From: Emiliania huxleyi CCMP1516
Taxonomy: Eukaryota > Haptophyta > Isochrysidales > Noelaerhabdaceae
NCBI RefSeq assembly: GCF_000372725.1
Contig: NW_005197426.1
Coordinates: forward strand, 525,411 to 589,410
Length of the DNA stretch: 64,000 bases
Direction of reading: 5' to 3'
Made by a program: the position numbers and the translations under genes. The notes below the pieces were generated by a model. The model was not told the origin of the DNA. It saw only the letters and a list, made by a program, of their open reading frames with translations, and ran no database searches. The stretch's first letter is position 1. Each line of letters begins with the position of its first letter. Of this stretch, positions 47,315 through 59,300 are shown one piece after another.

Positions 47315-50300
47315 CGGCTGTCAAACGAGTGCGAGCGGCCTCGGGGGGAGGTCATGCCGGCCACGGCCATGCTGATGCACGCCGCCTGGCTGAAAATCAT
47401 GTTGACGCCGAGGGCGAGGGCAGCAGTGCACTCGCGCATCTGCAGCGCGCGCGAGCCACCGTGCGACGCGACGATGCCGCTCGAGCAAGCCGTGTCGATC
47501 GAGGAGCAAGGTCCCTGCAGGCCGAGCACGAAAGAGAGGCGTCCCGCCGCCACCGAGCAGGTGGCCGCAGTCGCCGAGTAGGCGCTCGACGCGAGAGAGG
47601 GTGAGCGAGCCATCAACTCGCCAAACTCGGGGTTCCAGATGCCGAGGAAGACGCCCGTCACGCTGCCCAGCAGCTCCGCCTTGCGCATCGCCGCGCCATG
47701 CAGCGCCTCGTAGCCGCACTCGAGCAGCCTCCGCTGCTGCGGGTCCATCGTCGCCGCCTCGGCCGGCGAGACGCCAAAGAAGCTGTTGTCAAAGAGCTCC
47801 GCGTCAGCGAGGAAGGAGGCGCAGCGCTGTCGAGCGGCGACGGGCTCAGACACAGCCGCGCTAGAGAAGCGAGAGAGGTCGGATGTGTCCCAGCGGCTCG
47901 CTGGCACCTCGCTGGCCGCATCGTGGCCTGCCGCAGCCATTCGCCACAAGCCGCGGATACCATCGCCCTGCGCGCCGTCAGGAGCGACGGCACACATCGA
48001 AACGAGCCCCACCACGCGTTCATCTGCGCTGTGGATTGTGGCCGCTGCTGCGCCGGCCGGAGCGGCGCCGCTGAGCGAGCCGAGGTGGGTGGCGAGCTGT
48101 CGCACGGTCGGGTGCTCAAAGACGAGCGTGCTCGGCAGCGTCGCTCCCGACGCCCTCTCCAGCTGGTTGCGCAGCTCGACGGCGCCGAGCGAGTCGAGGC
48201 CCGCCTCCATCAGCGGCGCGTCCGCGTCCACCTCTGCCCCCGCCGTCTGCTTCACCATCTCCAGCACCTCATCCATGCCGACGGCAGAGGCTCTCGCGCG
48301 AGATGCGACGGCCTCGGTCGATGTCGACGCCACGGCGGGCGCCACGGCCCTGAAGAAGGCAGGCGCGACCCTCGCGCCGCGGAGGAAGCGGCGCCAGTCC
48401 ACGATGATGGCCGCCACGACCGGGGAAAAGGGAAGAAGCAGCGACGCGCCGAGCGCTGCAAGCCCTTGCGCGGGCGAGAGGAGCCCGATGCCGCCCGCCT
48501 GCAGTCGCGCGTTCACCCCCTGCCCCGCCGCCATGCCGACTTCTGCCCACGGCCCCCACTGCACGCTCGTCGCCACAGAGCCGCGGGCGTGCCGCGAGGC
48601 GGCGAGCGCGTCGAGGCAGCAGTTGGCGGCGGAGTAGTTGGCCTGGCCGCCCCCGCTCAGCAGCGCCGCCACCGACGAGAAGAGCACGCACGCGTCGAGC
48701 GGCGAGGCGGCGCATGCTCGGTGCAGGCCCCAGCCGCCGACCGCCTTGGGAGCGTACACGCGCTGCAGCGTCGCCGCCGTCTGCGAGGCGAGCACGGCGT
48801 CCGCGAGCACGCCCGCCGCGTGCCACACGCCACTCAGCGGCGCCGCATCGCCATCTCCGCTCGCCGCGCAGCACAGAAGCCGCGCCACGCTGGACGGCTG
48901 GGCGGCATCGCACGCGGCGGCGAGGACGGTGCAGCGCGGCGGCAGCCGGTCAGCCGCTCCGCCAGGGGCCACGGCGCCGCTGCGAGACGCGAGGATGAGC
49001 CGACCAGCGCCGCTTTCTGCGAGCCAGCTGGCTGTGACGAGGCCCAGCCCGCCCAGCCCGCCGGTGAGGAGGTGCGAGCCGAGGGTGGGCGCATCGGTCT
49101 CGGCGGAGGGCGGCTGGGTGCACGGCTGCAGGCGAGGCGCGAGAAGCAGCCCCTTGCGAAGGAGGAGGTCGGGCTCGTCGAGCGGTAGAGCGCTGGCGAC
49201 GGCGAGCGCGTGCGCTGCACTCGCCGGCGCCAGGTCGAGCTGGTGCAGGTCTGAGGCGCCCTCTGCTCGCGCCGTGCGGGCGAGGCCGAGCGAGCCGGCG
49301 TGGTGGGAGCCGGGCGCGGCGCTGGCTCCGTGAGCGTGCGCGCCGGCGGTGAGCAGGACGAGGCGGGGCGGGGCCGTTGAAGCCAGCCGCACGCGCAGCA
49401 GCGACAAGGCTGCGTCGAGAGCAGCCAGTGGCGGGAAGGCTGCCCGGCCCGCCGCCGCCGGTGCTACGAAGGAAAGGCCGCCGAAGCGCTCGGTGCTGCC
49501 TGCTGGGCTCGGTGATGCCTCATCGAAGCCTCTCTCTCCTCGCCTCGAGCCCAGGACGAGGACCGAGGCCGTGGCGGTGACAGGTGTCTCGCTCCCTTCC
49601 CACTCGGTGACGTACAGGTGCCGCACGCGCTGCGCCGACGCATCGAGCGACGCCTTGAGCACACGCGACTCGAAGCCGGCCAGGCGCACGCCCGCCGAGG
49701 CGGCGCCGCTGGCGACGACCACCCCGACCGCACCGCCGCCCTCCCGCTCCGCCACCGGCCACGCCGTGCCGCTCGCATCCGCCAGCGCCGCCTCGCCCAC
49801 AGAGAAGGGCAGCCGCGTCTCGCCCTCCGCCGTCAAGGCGAGCAGCGAGGACAGGTGCAGCGAGCCGTCGAGGTCGGCCGGGTGGACGCGAGTGCCCTCC
49901 TTGCGCGAGCGGCGGCACAGCCGGCCGACGGCGACGCCTGCGGCGCGCGAGACGGCCGCCAGCTCGAGCGTGCGGTACCGAGGGCCGTACTCGAGGCCGA
50001 CCGAGCGGAGAAGCGAGTAGAGCGAGGCGGCGTCGACCGCCTCGCCGCACGAGGCGCGAGCCGCGGCGAGCGAGAGGCCAAGGAGCGGGCCCGACGCGGC
50101 CGACGCGTCGCCGGCGCAGTGAGCCGTCGACGCCTCGCCGCCTCCCTCGTAGGTCACCTCGAACCGACCCTTGATCGCGCCCACCCGCACCTGCGCCTCG
50201 CTCTGGCCGCCGTCCAGCACGAGCGGCTGCAGGAAGAGGACGCGCCGCAGCGACGCCCCTCCGCCGCCACCGTAGAGGGCGACGCACGCCGCGCGAGCCA

Positions 50301-53300
50301 TCTCGAGGTAGGCGGCGGCGGGGAAGACGACGCGGCCCCGCACGACGTGGTCGGCGACGAGGGCGAGGAGGGGCCCGCTGGCTGGCGAGGAGAAGGCGTC
50401 CGCCTGCCGCCCAACGGCGTCCGCCTCTCGCCGCTGGAGGAGCGGGTGGGGCGCCTCGCGCCACGCGTAGCGGCGGCGAGCGTAGGCGAGCGGCGGCGGG
50501 CTGATCGAGCCGAGAGAGGGCGGCGCCGCCTCGATCGCGGCGTGGGCGATCGTGCCGCTGTACCCAAACGAGCTCACGCCGCCCCTCCCGCCCGCCGCGC
50601 CATCCAGCCCTCGCGCCAGCTGCGTCGGCAGCGCGCACGCCACGCCCTCCACCGCAGAGCCGACGTGCGGGTTGATGCGCCGCAGCTGCCCGTTGGGCGG
50701 CGCTCGCGCCTCGAGCAGCCCCGCCGCTAGCAGTAGCAGCCCCGCCATCCCCGCCGCAGACTCGGCGTGGCCGCAGTTCGCCTTGAGGCCGCCCACGCAG
50801 AGTGGCGGCGACGGCGCGCGCGCGGCTAGCACCGCCGCCGCCAGCGAGCGCACCTCGATCGGGTCGCCGAGCGGCGTGCCGGTGCCGTGCGCCTCGTAGC
50901 ACGAGAGGGCGGCGGGCTCGACGCCTCCGTCGGCGAGGGCGGCCCGCAGCAGCGCCTGCTGCGCCTGCCCGTTGGGCGCGGTGAGGCTCGCGCTCTTGCC
51001 GTCCTGCCGCACGCAGCTGCCGAGGAGGGAGAGCTCTAAGAAGCCGCTGCTCTCTTCGCGCATCGCAAGCACCGCCGCGCAGCACCCCTCGCCTCGCGCA
51101 AAGCCGTCGGCGCGGCTGTCGAAGGTGTGGGAGCGGCCGGTGATCGAGCTCATTCCGGCAGCTGCAATCCACAGAGCGGTGCCCTGCACAAGCATCGCAT
51201 TGACGCCCGCTGCGAGGTGCTGCTCGCACTCTCCATGCTGGAGCGCGCGCAGTGCGGAGTGGCAACCGACTAGGGAGGCGGAGCAAGCCGTCTCAAAAGC
51301 CGCACAAGGCCCTTGCAGGCCGAGCACGAAGGACAGGCGGCCGCTCGCGATAGAGAGGCTCGAGCTGGTGGCCGTGTAGACGCTGCGCTGCAGCGGGCCA
51401 GCTGCCAGCACATGGCTGAACTCCGTGGTGTAAATGCCCACCGCAACTCCGGCCCCGCTTCCCATCAACGAGGCCTTCTCGAAGCCCGAGGCGTGCAGCG
51501 CGGCATAGCCGTGCTCGAGCAGCAGCCGCTGCTGCGGGTCCATTGCTGCCGCCTCCGCCGGAGAGACGTTGAATCGAGCGTTGTCAAAGAGCTCGGCGCC
51601 CTGCATGAAGCCGCCGTGGCGAGCTCGCCCAAGGACCTCAGCACCGTATCCGGGAGGAGAGTCATCGACGTCCCAGCGCGTGGCTGGCACCTCATTGACC
51701 AGATCGCAACCAGTCACTGACGTGGCCACCAGCGCCTCCAAAGAAGCGATGCCGCCCGCAAGAGCACAGCATGTTCCTGTTACAGTGATCTGCTGGAGTG
51801 GCAGCTGATTCTGATTCGAGTGAGATGCGCCAGAGGCCTGTCCAATCAGCATAGCGAGCAGGGCTGCGCCATCAGGGTATTGAGTAGCTGCAGTCGGCGT
51901 CACCCTCGCCGACAGGTGCGCCTCGAGCTGCCGCAGCGTCGGGAAGTCGAAGACCAGCGTCTCGGGTAGGGAGGCGTCGCCGAGCTCCGACGCCAGCCGC
52001 GTGCGGAGCTCGACGGCGCCGAGCGAGTCGAGGCCCGCCTCCATCAGCGGCGCGTCGGCGTCCACCTCGCCGCCCGCCACCTCGCTCGCCACCGACGCCA
52101 CCACAGCCGCCACGTCGACCGAGGGGGCGGCGGTGGCGGCAGGGCCCTGGCTGCCGCCGCCGGCGAGGGAGCCGAGGAGCTGCAGCAGCGCAGGTGATGA
52201 GGGCGATGCAGCTTGCACGACGCTCTCTGTCCCCTCAGCAGTTATCACGTCGGGCGCCCTCAGCGGCACCTCGTCAAACGGCACGTACTCGTACTCCCGC
52301 CGCCCCAGCACGCCCACCGCCTTGAGGCGGTAGCTGCGCGCCGGCGACACGCCCCGCACGCGAGGCGTCCAGTCGAAGCGGCCGTACGTCGCCGAGAAGC
52401 GGTCGCACACCGCCACAAAGTCGGACGGAGGCAGCACCTCCCGCGCGTCGAGCATGCCCAACAGCGCAGCCGCGTCGACACGCGCCTCGCCGCGCACGTG
52501 CAGGGCGTACATCGTCGACGCGGCGCCCGAGCCGTACGAGAAGACGCCGATGCGAGAGCCGACCGGCGGGGACGCGTGCAGCAGGAGCGAGGCGAGGTTG
52601 ACGTAGGTGGCGGCGGTGTGCATCGGCCCGATGCGCGAGGCGAGGCGGAGCGACGGAGCCACCAGCCGCTCGAACATCGCCTCCACCTCCTCCTCGCCGA
52701 CAGAGCCCTCGCCGTGCGCCGCGGCGACGGCGCTCTCAAAGGCGTGCCGCACAAACTTGGGCCCGCTGCCGAGGTGGAAGACGAGGAAGTCGTGCGCGTC
52801 GACAAAGGTGCCGCCGCCCCGCGCCTCGACCTCGCGTTGGCAGGCGGCGAGGCACGAGAAGTACACCTCCATCGAGCCGGGGCCGTCGACGATCGGGCCC
52901 ATCGTCGGCCAGCCCACCGGCTTGTAGAAGTCCCACTCGTGCACGATGTGGCTCACGCGGCCGGCCTCGAGCGCAAGGGGCGCGTCCGGCCCGACCAGCA
53001 TCGCCACGCACGCCGCGCCGTTCATGAAGGGGTACTGCTTGGGCGCGTCGCTCACGTCGGTGCACACGGCGATCGCCCACCGCCCGTCCCACGCCGAGCT
53101 CTCCACCCAGTTGGCGCACGCGAGCAGCGCCGCCGTGCCGCCGTAGCAGGCGTGGTAGCAGTCGATGCCCTCCACGTTGGCGCAGCCGTGCGGCGCAAAG
53201 AGCGCCATCAGGTGGCTCTTCACGCTCTTCGACCGGTCGAGCAGCGACTCGGTCCCCACCTGCAGCATGCCCACGTCCTCGTACCGCAAGCCCTGCGCCT

Positions 53301-56300
53301 CCACCAGCCGCCGCACCGCCGTGAGCGCCATCGAGACGACGTCCTCGTCCTCGTCGCACGCGGCCCACTCGGCCATCCGCAGCCCGACCGTGTACTTGCC
53401 CGGCACGCCGTGCGCGGTCTCGAGCTCGGCCGCCGAGACGGCGTGGCGAGGCACGTACACCTCGAGCGCGTGCAGGCCGGCGTGGCGGGGGGGTAGAGGC
53501 GGCGAGGATGGCGGCAGGGCGATTGGGCAGAAGCATATCTGGGGAGTAGCGTCGACCGCCAGACCGATGTACTCGTACTCCCGCCGCCCCAGCACGCCCA
53601 CCGCCTTGAGGCGGTAGCTGCGCGCCGGCGACACGCCCCGCACGCGAGGCGTCCAGTCGAAGCGGCCGTACGTCGCCGAGAAGCGGTCGCACACCGCCAC
53701 AAAGTCGGACGGAGGCAGGCGCTCCCGCGCGTCGAGCATGCCCAACAGCGCAGCCGCGTCGACACGCGCCTCGCCGCGCACGCGCAGGGCGTACATGGTC
53801 GACGCGGCGCCCGAGCCGTACGAGAAGACGCCGATGCGAGAGCCGACCGGCGGGGACGCGTGCAGCAGGAGCGAGGCGAGGTTGACGTAGGTGGCGGCGG
53901 TGTGCATCGGGCCGATGCGCGAGGCGAGGCGGAGCGACGGAGCCACCAGCCGCTCGAACATCGCCTCCACCTCCTCCTCGCCGACAGAGCCCTCGCCGTG
54001 CGCCGCGGCGACGGCGCTCTCGAAGGCGTGCCGCACAAACTTGGGCCCGCTGCCGAGGTGGAAGACGAGGAAGTCGTGCGCGTCGACAAAGGTGCCGCCG
54101 CCCCGCGCCTCGGCCTCGCGCTGGCAGGCGGCGAGGCACGAGAAGTACACCTCCATCGAGCCGGGGCCGTCGATGATCGGGCCCATCGTCGGCCAGCCCA
54201 CCGGCTTGTAGAAGTCCCACTCGTGCACGATGTGGCTCACGCGGCCGGCCTCGAGCGCGAGGGGCGCGTCCGGCCCGACCAGCATCGCCACGCACGCCGC
54301 GCCGTTCATGAAGGGGTACTGTTTGGGCGCGTCGCTCACGTCGGTGCACACGGCGATCGCCCACCGCCCGTCCCACGCCGAGCTCTCCACCCAGTTGGCG
54401 CACGCGAGCAGCGCCGCCGTGCCGCCGTAGCAGGCGTGGTAGCAGTCGATGCCCTCGACGTTGGCGCAGCCGTGCGGCGCAAAGAGCGCCATCAGGTGGC
54501 TCTTCACGCTCTTGGACCGGTCGAGCAGCGACTCGGTCCCCACCTGCAGCATGCCCACGTCCTCGTACCGCAAGCCCTGCGCCTCCACCAGCCGCCGCAC
54601 CGCCGTGAGCGCCATCGACACGACGTCCTCGTCCTCGTCGCACGCGGCCCACTCGGCCATCCGCAGCCCGACCGTGTACTTGCCCGGCACGCCGTGCGCG
54701 GTCTCGAGCTCGGCCGCAGAGACGGCGTGGCGAGGCACGTACACCTCGAGCGCGTGCAGGCCGGCGCGGCGGGAGGTGGTCTCAGAGGGAGGGTGTGGGC
54801 TCGGTAGGAGGGCGGGTGCTGCTGCTGGCGGCGGAGAGGGCAGCTTCCGGCGGGCGGCTGCGCCGGCCAGCAAGCGCTCGCTTGGCGGCTGGAGGGATCG
54901 GAGATGGAGCCCCTCCCGCTTCGCGGCGGGCAAAGCCCGGGGCGGACTGCTCAGCCCTTCAAGAAGCAGCGCCTCGTTGCTGCGCCTGGCCTCTTGCGCC
55001 GCCTCGTCAGCTGCCGGGCGACAGGTGAGCCGCAGCACGTGCCGCACGCCGACCGCCGAGTGCTGCACGAGCCAATGCGCAAACTGCAGCGCTCGCTCAC
55101 CAGCGCCCTCGACCCGCTCGCTCGCAAGGCCCAGCTCTAGAGCTCGAGCCGAGCTCACGGCCCCTTCTTGCAGAAGGCACTTTGCGTCGTCGGCTTGGAG
55201 CAATCGGAAGGCCGCCGCTCGAGTGCACTCACTCTCGCCGTCGAAGGAAAACGCAGCCCCTACCTCCACGATGCGATAGTGCGCCCCGAGGCATGCATGC
55301 AGCAGCAGGCCCGCAGCCTGCCCTCGCACGCAGCAGAGGACGACGACGCCCGCCTCGCTGAGCCTGCTCATCGCGGCGTCGAGGCGGTGGCACGCCTCGC
55401 GAGACAGGCTGTCCGACGGTCCACCCTGCCCCTCCGCGGAGAGGACGAGCACTCGCAAAGTCGGCGAGAGCTTGTCCAGAACCAGGAGCGCATCGCGCCA
55501 CAGGCCTCCGACCGACGCGGCAGTCACCTCGAGCAGCGCCACCCGCGAGTCTGCGTCCGCCTCAATCGTCACCTCGGGGGCTGGCAAGGGCGATGGCCCG
55601 AGCAGCCTTGGCGCTGACGAGACGAAGTGGCGCTCCAGCCGCGCCAACTCGGCATCGAGCTCCTCCCAGCTCCCCACAAAGTCGACCAGCCCGAGCCGCT
55701 GCGCGGTGGCGGCGTCGATGGCGTCGCCCGTGCAGAAGAGCCACTCGCACGCCGCGGGGCTCAGCCGCCGCCTCGCCGCGACGCTGACCACGCCGGGCAA
55801 GGCGCCGCGACGGATCTCGGGGAAGCCAAAGGTGGCGTCCGAGTGCGCGAGCACCGCCGTGCCGAGGCAGGGGAAGAGCATTCCTCCTCCGCGAGTGGCG
55901 CCATGGCAAACCACCACCTTTGGCATCGGCGCGTCGCGAAGCCGCTCGAGCAGCTGGCCAAAGGCGGGCAAGCCGTCGAGAAAGCTGCCGCTCTTGAGGT
56001 TGGCTGGCGACGGGTCGCCGCCGAGGCAGAAGTGCTCAGACCCCTCCACGCCGCGGAAGACGAGGAGCGCGTTGTCGGGCCAATCCAGCTCCAAGCCGCC
56101 AAGAGAAGCGGGAACGAAAACGGTGTGGACGGAGTACTCGGGCGGGGTGGCGATGGTGGGTGGCTCGAGAAGGAGCGGCGTCAGATCGAGCGGCGGTACG
56201 GCGTGAGAGTCGGTGAGAGGGGCCGTCGAGTAGCTACCGCCGTTGGCGAGTCGGCATTCGGCGTGGCCGACAGCCTCTGCGGCCCGGTGCGCCACGTCGG

Positions 56301-59300
56301 CTGCGACTCGAGACTGCAAGAGGGCCTGCGCGGCATCTCCTCGGACTATCTCACACGCGACGTCAAGGGCGCGACGCTGCGTGGCTTCGACTCCCTCAGT
56401 ACACACCTCGTTGGCAAGCCTCGCCTCGTGTGCTGCGGCGGCGTCGAGCGTGTCGTTGGTGAGATAGATGGAAAGCGCCCGTGCTCGCCCCACCGCATTT
56501 GGAAGCGTCTGAGATAGCATGCCGAGAACACAGACGCCGCGCACGAGGTTGCCGTGCTCGAACGTGGCCTTTGAGTCGGCCACAATGTAGTCAGCGTGTA
56601 GGCAGGCAGCGACGCCGCCGCCAATCAGCTTGCCGTGCACCGCGGCAACCAGTGGCACGCCGAGCTTGTACAGCGCGCCAAAGCCATCAAACGCCGCCTG
56701 GCACCCGAGCGCAACAGCAGCAAGTGGCGCGGCCGCCTTCTCCCGTTGAAAGGGGTTGCCGCCGACCGAGAAGTGCGGGCCCGCGCCCTGGAGCACAATC
56801 GCCTTGACGAGCGGGTCACGGCCGATGCTCGCCGCCGCCTCCGCCACGTCCTCGGCGAGCTCCGCCGAGAAGCTGTTCATGCGCGTCGGGTCGTTCAGCT
56901 CCACCACCGCCACCTTCGACTCGCCATCGACGTAGAGCCGCACGAGCCGCCTGCCGATGGAGCGTGGCGGGTGGGGAAAGAGCGAGCCCATCGCAACGAG
57001 TGCGGCGTCGACACTCGGCGCAGGCAGGAGCGAGCGGCACGTCTTCAAGAGCGGAGCAGGAAGAGACGAGAGGCGCTGGACGAGGCGGCGAGACTCGGCG
57101 GCCGCAGTGGCGGGCGAGAGGGTGGAGTCCACCAGGCCAGCTTGTGCTGCATCGGGCGCCGACAGCGTTGTGGCTGTCGCTATCCCCGCAGGCCGCCTCT
57201 TGAGGCGCACAGAGCCCTCTGGCTGCACCGAGAGGGTGCAGGTGGTGTCGGCGACGACCACCGTGGCGGCGTCGAGGAGCAGGAGCGCGCCCGCACCGCC
57301 CACCAGCCCTCGGCAGAGGAGCACGAGAGGCTCTCGCCGGGCCCGGAGCCATTCACTCAGCTCCTCGCTCGCGTCGAGGGTGAGGCTCTGCAGCTGGACG
57401 AGCGCAGCCGCGTCGGGCAGGCGGCGGAGGCGGCGCAGGGCAGAGGAGGCTCGCATGCTGCCAGCCAGCCTGCAGCTCGGTGCTGCAGAACCCTTGCCCT
57501 TTGCCTCGTACCAGGGGAACGAGCGGCGCTTGTACACGAGAGGAGGCAGAGGCGGAGGCTCGGCCGATGCAGCAGGCGCCGCCTCGAGCACGGCATGTGC
57601 GATGGTGCCGCTGTACCCAAACGAGCTCACGCCGCCCCTCCCGCCCGCCGCGGCATCCAGCCCTCGAGCTAGCTGCGTCGGCAGCGCGCACGCCGCGCCC
57701 ACCACCGCAGAGCCGACGTGCGGGTTGATGCGCCGCAGCTGCGCGTTGGGCGGCGCCTGCGCCTCGAGCAGCCCCGCCGCCAGCCGTAGCAGCCCCGCCA
57801 GCCCCGCCGCCGGCTCGGCGTGGCCGCAGTTCGCCTTGAGGCTGCCCACGCAGAGCGGCGGCGACGGCGCGCGCGCAGCCAGCACCGCCGCCGTCAGCGA
57901 GCGCACCTCGATCGGGTCGCCGAGCGGCGTGCCTGTGCCGTGCGCCTCGTAGGCCGAGAGGGCGGCGGGCTCGACGCCTCCGTCGGCGAGGGCGGCCCGC
58001 AGCAGCGCCTGCTGCGCCTGCCCGTTGGGCGCGGTGAGGCTCGCGCTCTTGCCGTCCTGCCGCACGCAGCTGCCGAGGAGGGAGAGCTCTAAGAAGCCGC
58101 TGCTCTCTTCGCGCATCGCAAGCACCGCCGCGCAGCACCCCTCGCCTCGCGCAAAGCCGTCGGCGCGGCTGTCGAAGGTGTGGGAGCGGCCGGTGATCGA
58201 GCTCATTCCGGCAGCTGCAATCCACAGAGCGGTGCCCTGCACAAGCATCGCATTGACGCCCGCTGCGAGGTGCTGCTCGCACTCTCCATGCTGGAGCGCG
58301 CGCAGTGCGGAGTGGCAACCGACTAGGGAGGCGGAGCAAGCCGTCTCAAAAGCCGCACAAGGCCCTTGCAGGCCGAGCACGAAGGACAGGCGGCCGCTCG
58401 CGATAGAGAGGCTCGAGCTGGTGGCCGTGTAGACGCTGCGCTGCAGCGGGCCAGCTGCCAGCACATGGCTGAACTCCGTGGTGTAAATGCCCACCGCAAC
58501 TCCGGCCCCGCTTCCCATCAACGAGGCCTTCTCGAAGCCCGAGGCGTGCAGCGCGGCATAGCCGTGCTCGAGCAGCAGCCGCTGCTGCGGGTCCGTTGCT
58601 GCCGCCTCCGCCGGAGAGACGTTGAATCGAGCGTTGTCAAAGAGCTCGGCGCCCTGCATAAAGCCGCCGTGGCGAGCTCGCCCAAGGACCTCGGCACCGT
58701 ATCCGGGAGGAGAGTCATCGACGTCCCAGCGCGTGGCTGGCACCTCATTGACCAGATCGCAACCAGTCACTGACGTGGCCACCAGTCCCTCCAAAGAAGC
58801 GATGCCGCCCGCAAGAGCACAGCACGTTCCTGTTACAGTGATCTGCTGGAGTGGCAGCTGATTCTGATTCGAGTGAGATGCGCCAGAGGCCTGTCCAATC
58901 AGCATAGCGAGCAGGGCTGCGCCATCAGGGTATTGAGTAGCTGCGGTCGGCGTCACCCTCACCGACAGGTGCGCCTCGAGCTGCCGCAGCGTCGGGAAGT
59001 CGAAGACCAGCGTCTCGGGCAGGGAGGCGTCGCCGAGCTCCGACGCCAGCCGCGTGCGGAGCTCGACGGCGCCGAGCGAGTCGAGGCCCGCCTCCATCAG
59101 CGGCGCGTCGGCGTCCACCTCGCCGCCCGCCACCTCGCTCGCCACCGACGCCACCACAGCCGCCACGTCGACCGAGGGGGCGGCGGTGGCGGCAGGGCCC
59201 TGGCTGCCGCCGCCGGCGAGGGAGCCGAGGAGCTGCTGAAGCGCAAGTGATGAGGCCGACGCAGCTTGCACGGCGCTCTCTGTCGCTTGAGCAGCAGCCA

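Noticed and set aside
53497-53568. Linker between tandem HMGS domains as an unspliced intron (also 37850-37930)
   Set aside because: Length is in frame in both places, the peptide is conserved, and there is no AG acceptor just before the second HMGS.
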